Under the pieces are notes generated by a model, which saw only the letters and a program-made list of their open reading frames with translations, was not told the origin of the DNA and did not search any database. The position numbers and the translations under genes were made by a program. 7,151 nt of DNA from Burkholderiaceae bacterium (GTDB lineage Bacteria > Pseudomonadota > Gammaproteobacteria > Burkholderiales > Burkholderiaceae), in NCBI GenBank assembly GCA_023253905.1, contig JALREG010000327.1, forward strand, positions 1 to 7,151, read 5' to 3'. Shown here in pieces: positions 6,459 to 7,151 of this stretch. Position 1 is the first letter of the stretch. Every line of letters begins with the position of its first letter.

Positions 6459-7151
6459 ATGAAATACCGTTTTCCCATCGTCATCATCGACGAAGACTGG
6501 AAGGCCGAATCGGCCAGCGGCCTGGGCATCCGTGCGCTGGCCAAGGCGATCGAGGAACAAGGCTACGAAGTAGTGGGCGGCTTCACCTATGTTGACGTCA
6601 CCATGGTGGCCAACCAGGCGGCACGGGCCTCGGCCTTCGTGGTGTCGATCGACGACGAAGAAATCAACGAAGACGGCGCCGAGAGCAAGGCCGTGCAGGA
6701 GTTGCGGCAGTTCATCGTCGAAACCCGGCGCCGCAACGTTCACATCCCGGTATTTCTGTTTGGCGAAACCCGAACCTCGCAGCACATCCCGAACGACATC
6801 CTGAAGGAGCTCCACGGCTTCATTCACATGTTTGAGGACACGCCGGAATTTGTCGCGCGCTACATCATCCGCGAAGCGAACAACTATCTGTCATCGCTCG
6901 CGCCGCCTTTTTTCAAGGCGCTGGTCAACTATGCGCATGACGGCTCGTACTCCTGGCACTGCCCGGGTCACTCCGGCGGGGTGGCCTTCCTGAAGAGCCC
7001 CGTGGGCCAGATGTTCCACCAGTTCTTCGGCGAAAACATGTTGCGCGCCGATGTGTGTAATGCGGTCGATGAATTGGGCCAGCTGCTCGATCACACCGGG
7101 CCGGTAGCGGCGTCCGAGCGCAATGCTGCGCGCATCTTCAATGCCGATCAC
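6459..7151 (+). CDS. Orn/Lys/Arg decarboxylase (PLP-dependent), N-terminal part
   Basis: The first 231 codons of a gene that continues past the right edge; family members are usually about 750 residues. Residues 1 to about 130 form the Orn_DC_N 'wing' domain, which has a response-regulator-like fold. It begins MKYRFPIVIIDEDW and includes FVVSIDDEE (from F60) and IPNDILKELHGFIHMFEDTPEF. Then LAPPFFKALVNYAHDGSYSWH starts the major PLP domain, with HCPGHSGG (H167-G174), SPVGQMFHQFFGEN and LLDHTGPVAASERNAARIFN. These enzymes decarboxylate lysine, arginine or ornithine to cadaverine, agmatine or putrescine, often for acid resistance or polyamine supply. The PLP-binding lysine (STHK motif in the family) and substrate-selecting residues lie outside the window, so the substrate cannot be assigned. 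The start matches the family N-terminus although no good ribosome binding site precedes it. The wing domain and SWHCPGH wording resemble betaproteobacterial members more than E. coli LdcI. Confidence 0.93.
   Translation, partial: MKYRFPIVIIDEDWKAESASGLGIRALAKAIEEQGYEVVGGFTYVDVTMVANQAARASAFVVSIDDEEINEDGAESKAVQELRQFIVETRRRNVHIPVFLFGETRTSQHIPNDILKELHGFIHMFEDTPEFVARYIIREANNYLSSLAPPFFKALVNYAHDGSYSWHCPGHSGGVAFLKSPVGQMFHQFFGENMLRADVCNAVDELGQLLDHTGPVAASERNAARIFNADH

Noticed and set aside
6329..6595. 88-codon + strand frame bridging the amidohydrolase end and the decarboxylase start
   Set aside because: It overlaps both real genes in another frame, has no ribosome site, and its second half reads as a frame-shifted copy of decarboxylase coding sequence.

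Overview
This is a GC-rich chromosomal stretch with five genes, all on the + strand, from what is most likely a betaproteobacterium (a gammaproteobacterium is possible). The clue is the decarboxylase at the right edge. Its start (MKYRFPIVIIDED) and its HCPGHSGGVAF and DHTGPVAASERNAARIFNADH-type blocks match, from memory, the Orn/Lys/Arg decarboxylases of Burkholderiales and relatives. The other genes also resemble proteobacterial homologues. No database search was possible.

Layout: (1) 1-2165 is the distal part of a Tad (tight adherence, type IVc pilus) cluster: the last 64 codons of the secretion ATPase CpaF/TadA, then complete tadB and tadC, the two inner-membrane platform proteins. cpaF and tadB share an ATGA stop/start overlap, and tadB and tadC are 18 bp apart with a good ribosome binding site, so they are very probably one operon. 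(2) A 69 bp gap with a possible extended -10 promoter leads to tex (2235-4652), an 805-residue nucleic-acid-binding transcription accessory protein with a long Gly/Ala/Pro/Arg-rich tail. (3) After 37 bp comes an amidohydrolase of the N-acyl-D-amino-acid deacylase / D-aminoacylase type (4690-6381), possibly cotranscribed with tex. (4) A 77 bp gap holding a C-rich, G-poor tract precedes the first 231 codons of a PLP-dependent basic amino acid decarboxylase that runs off the right edge.

The genes form three unrelated functional units: pilus assembly, RNA/transcription maintenance, and amino-acid metabolism (D-amino-acid deacylation and decarboxylation). Every reading frame is intact, and base composition looks even across the window. 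I see no mobile element, tRNA, rRNA, CRISPR array or clear terminator.

I found no convincing sign of an undescribed multi-gene system. The most useful leads are the amidohydrolase, whose metal site looks different from classical D-aminoacylase, the acidic pocket kept in the receiver-like N-terminal domain of the decarboxylase, and the low-complexity tail of Tex.
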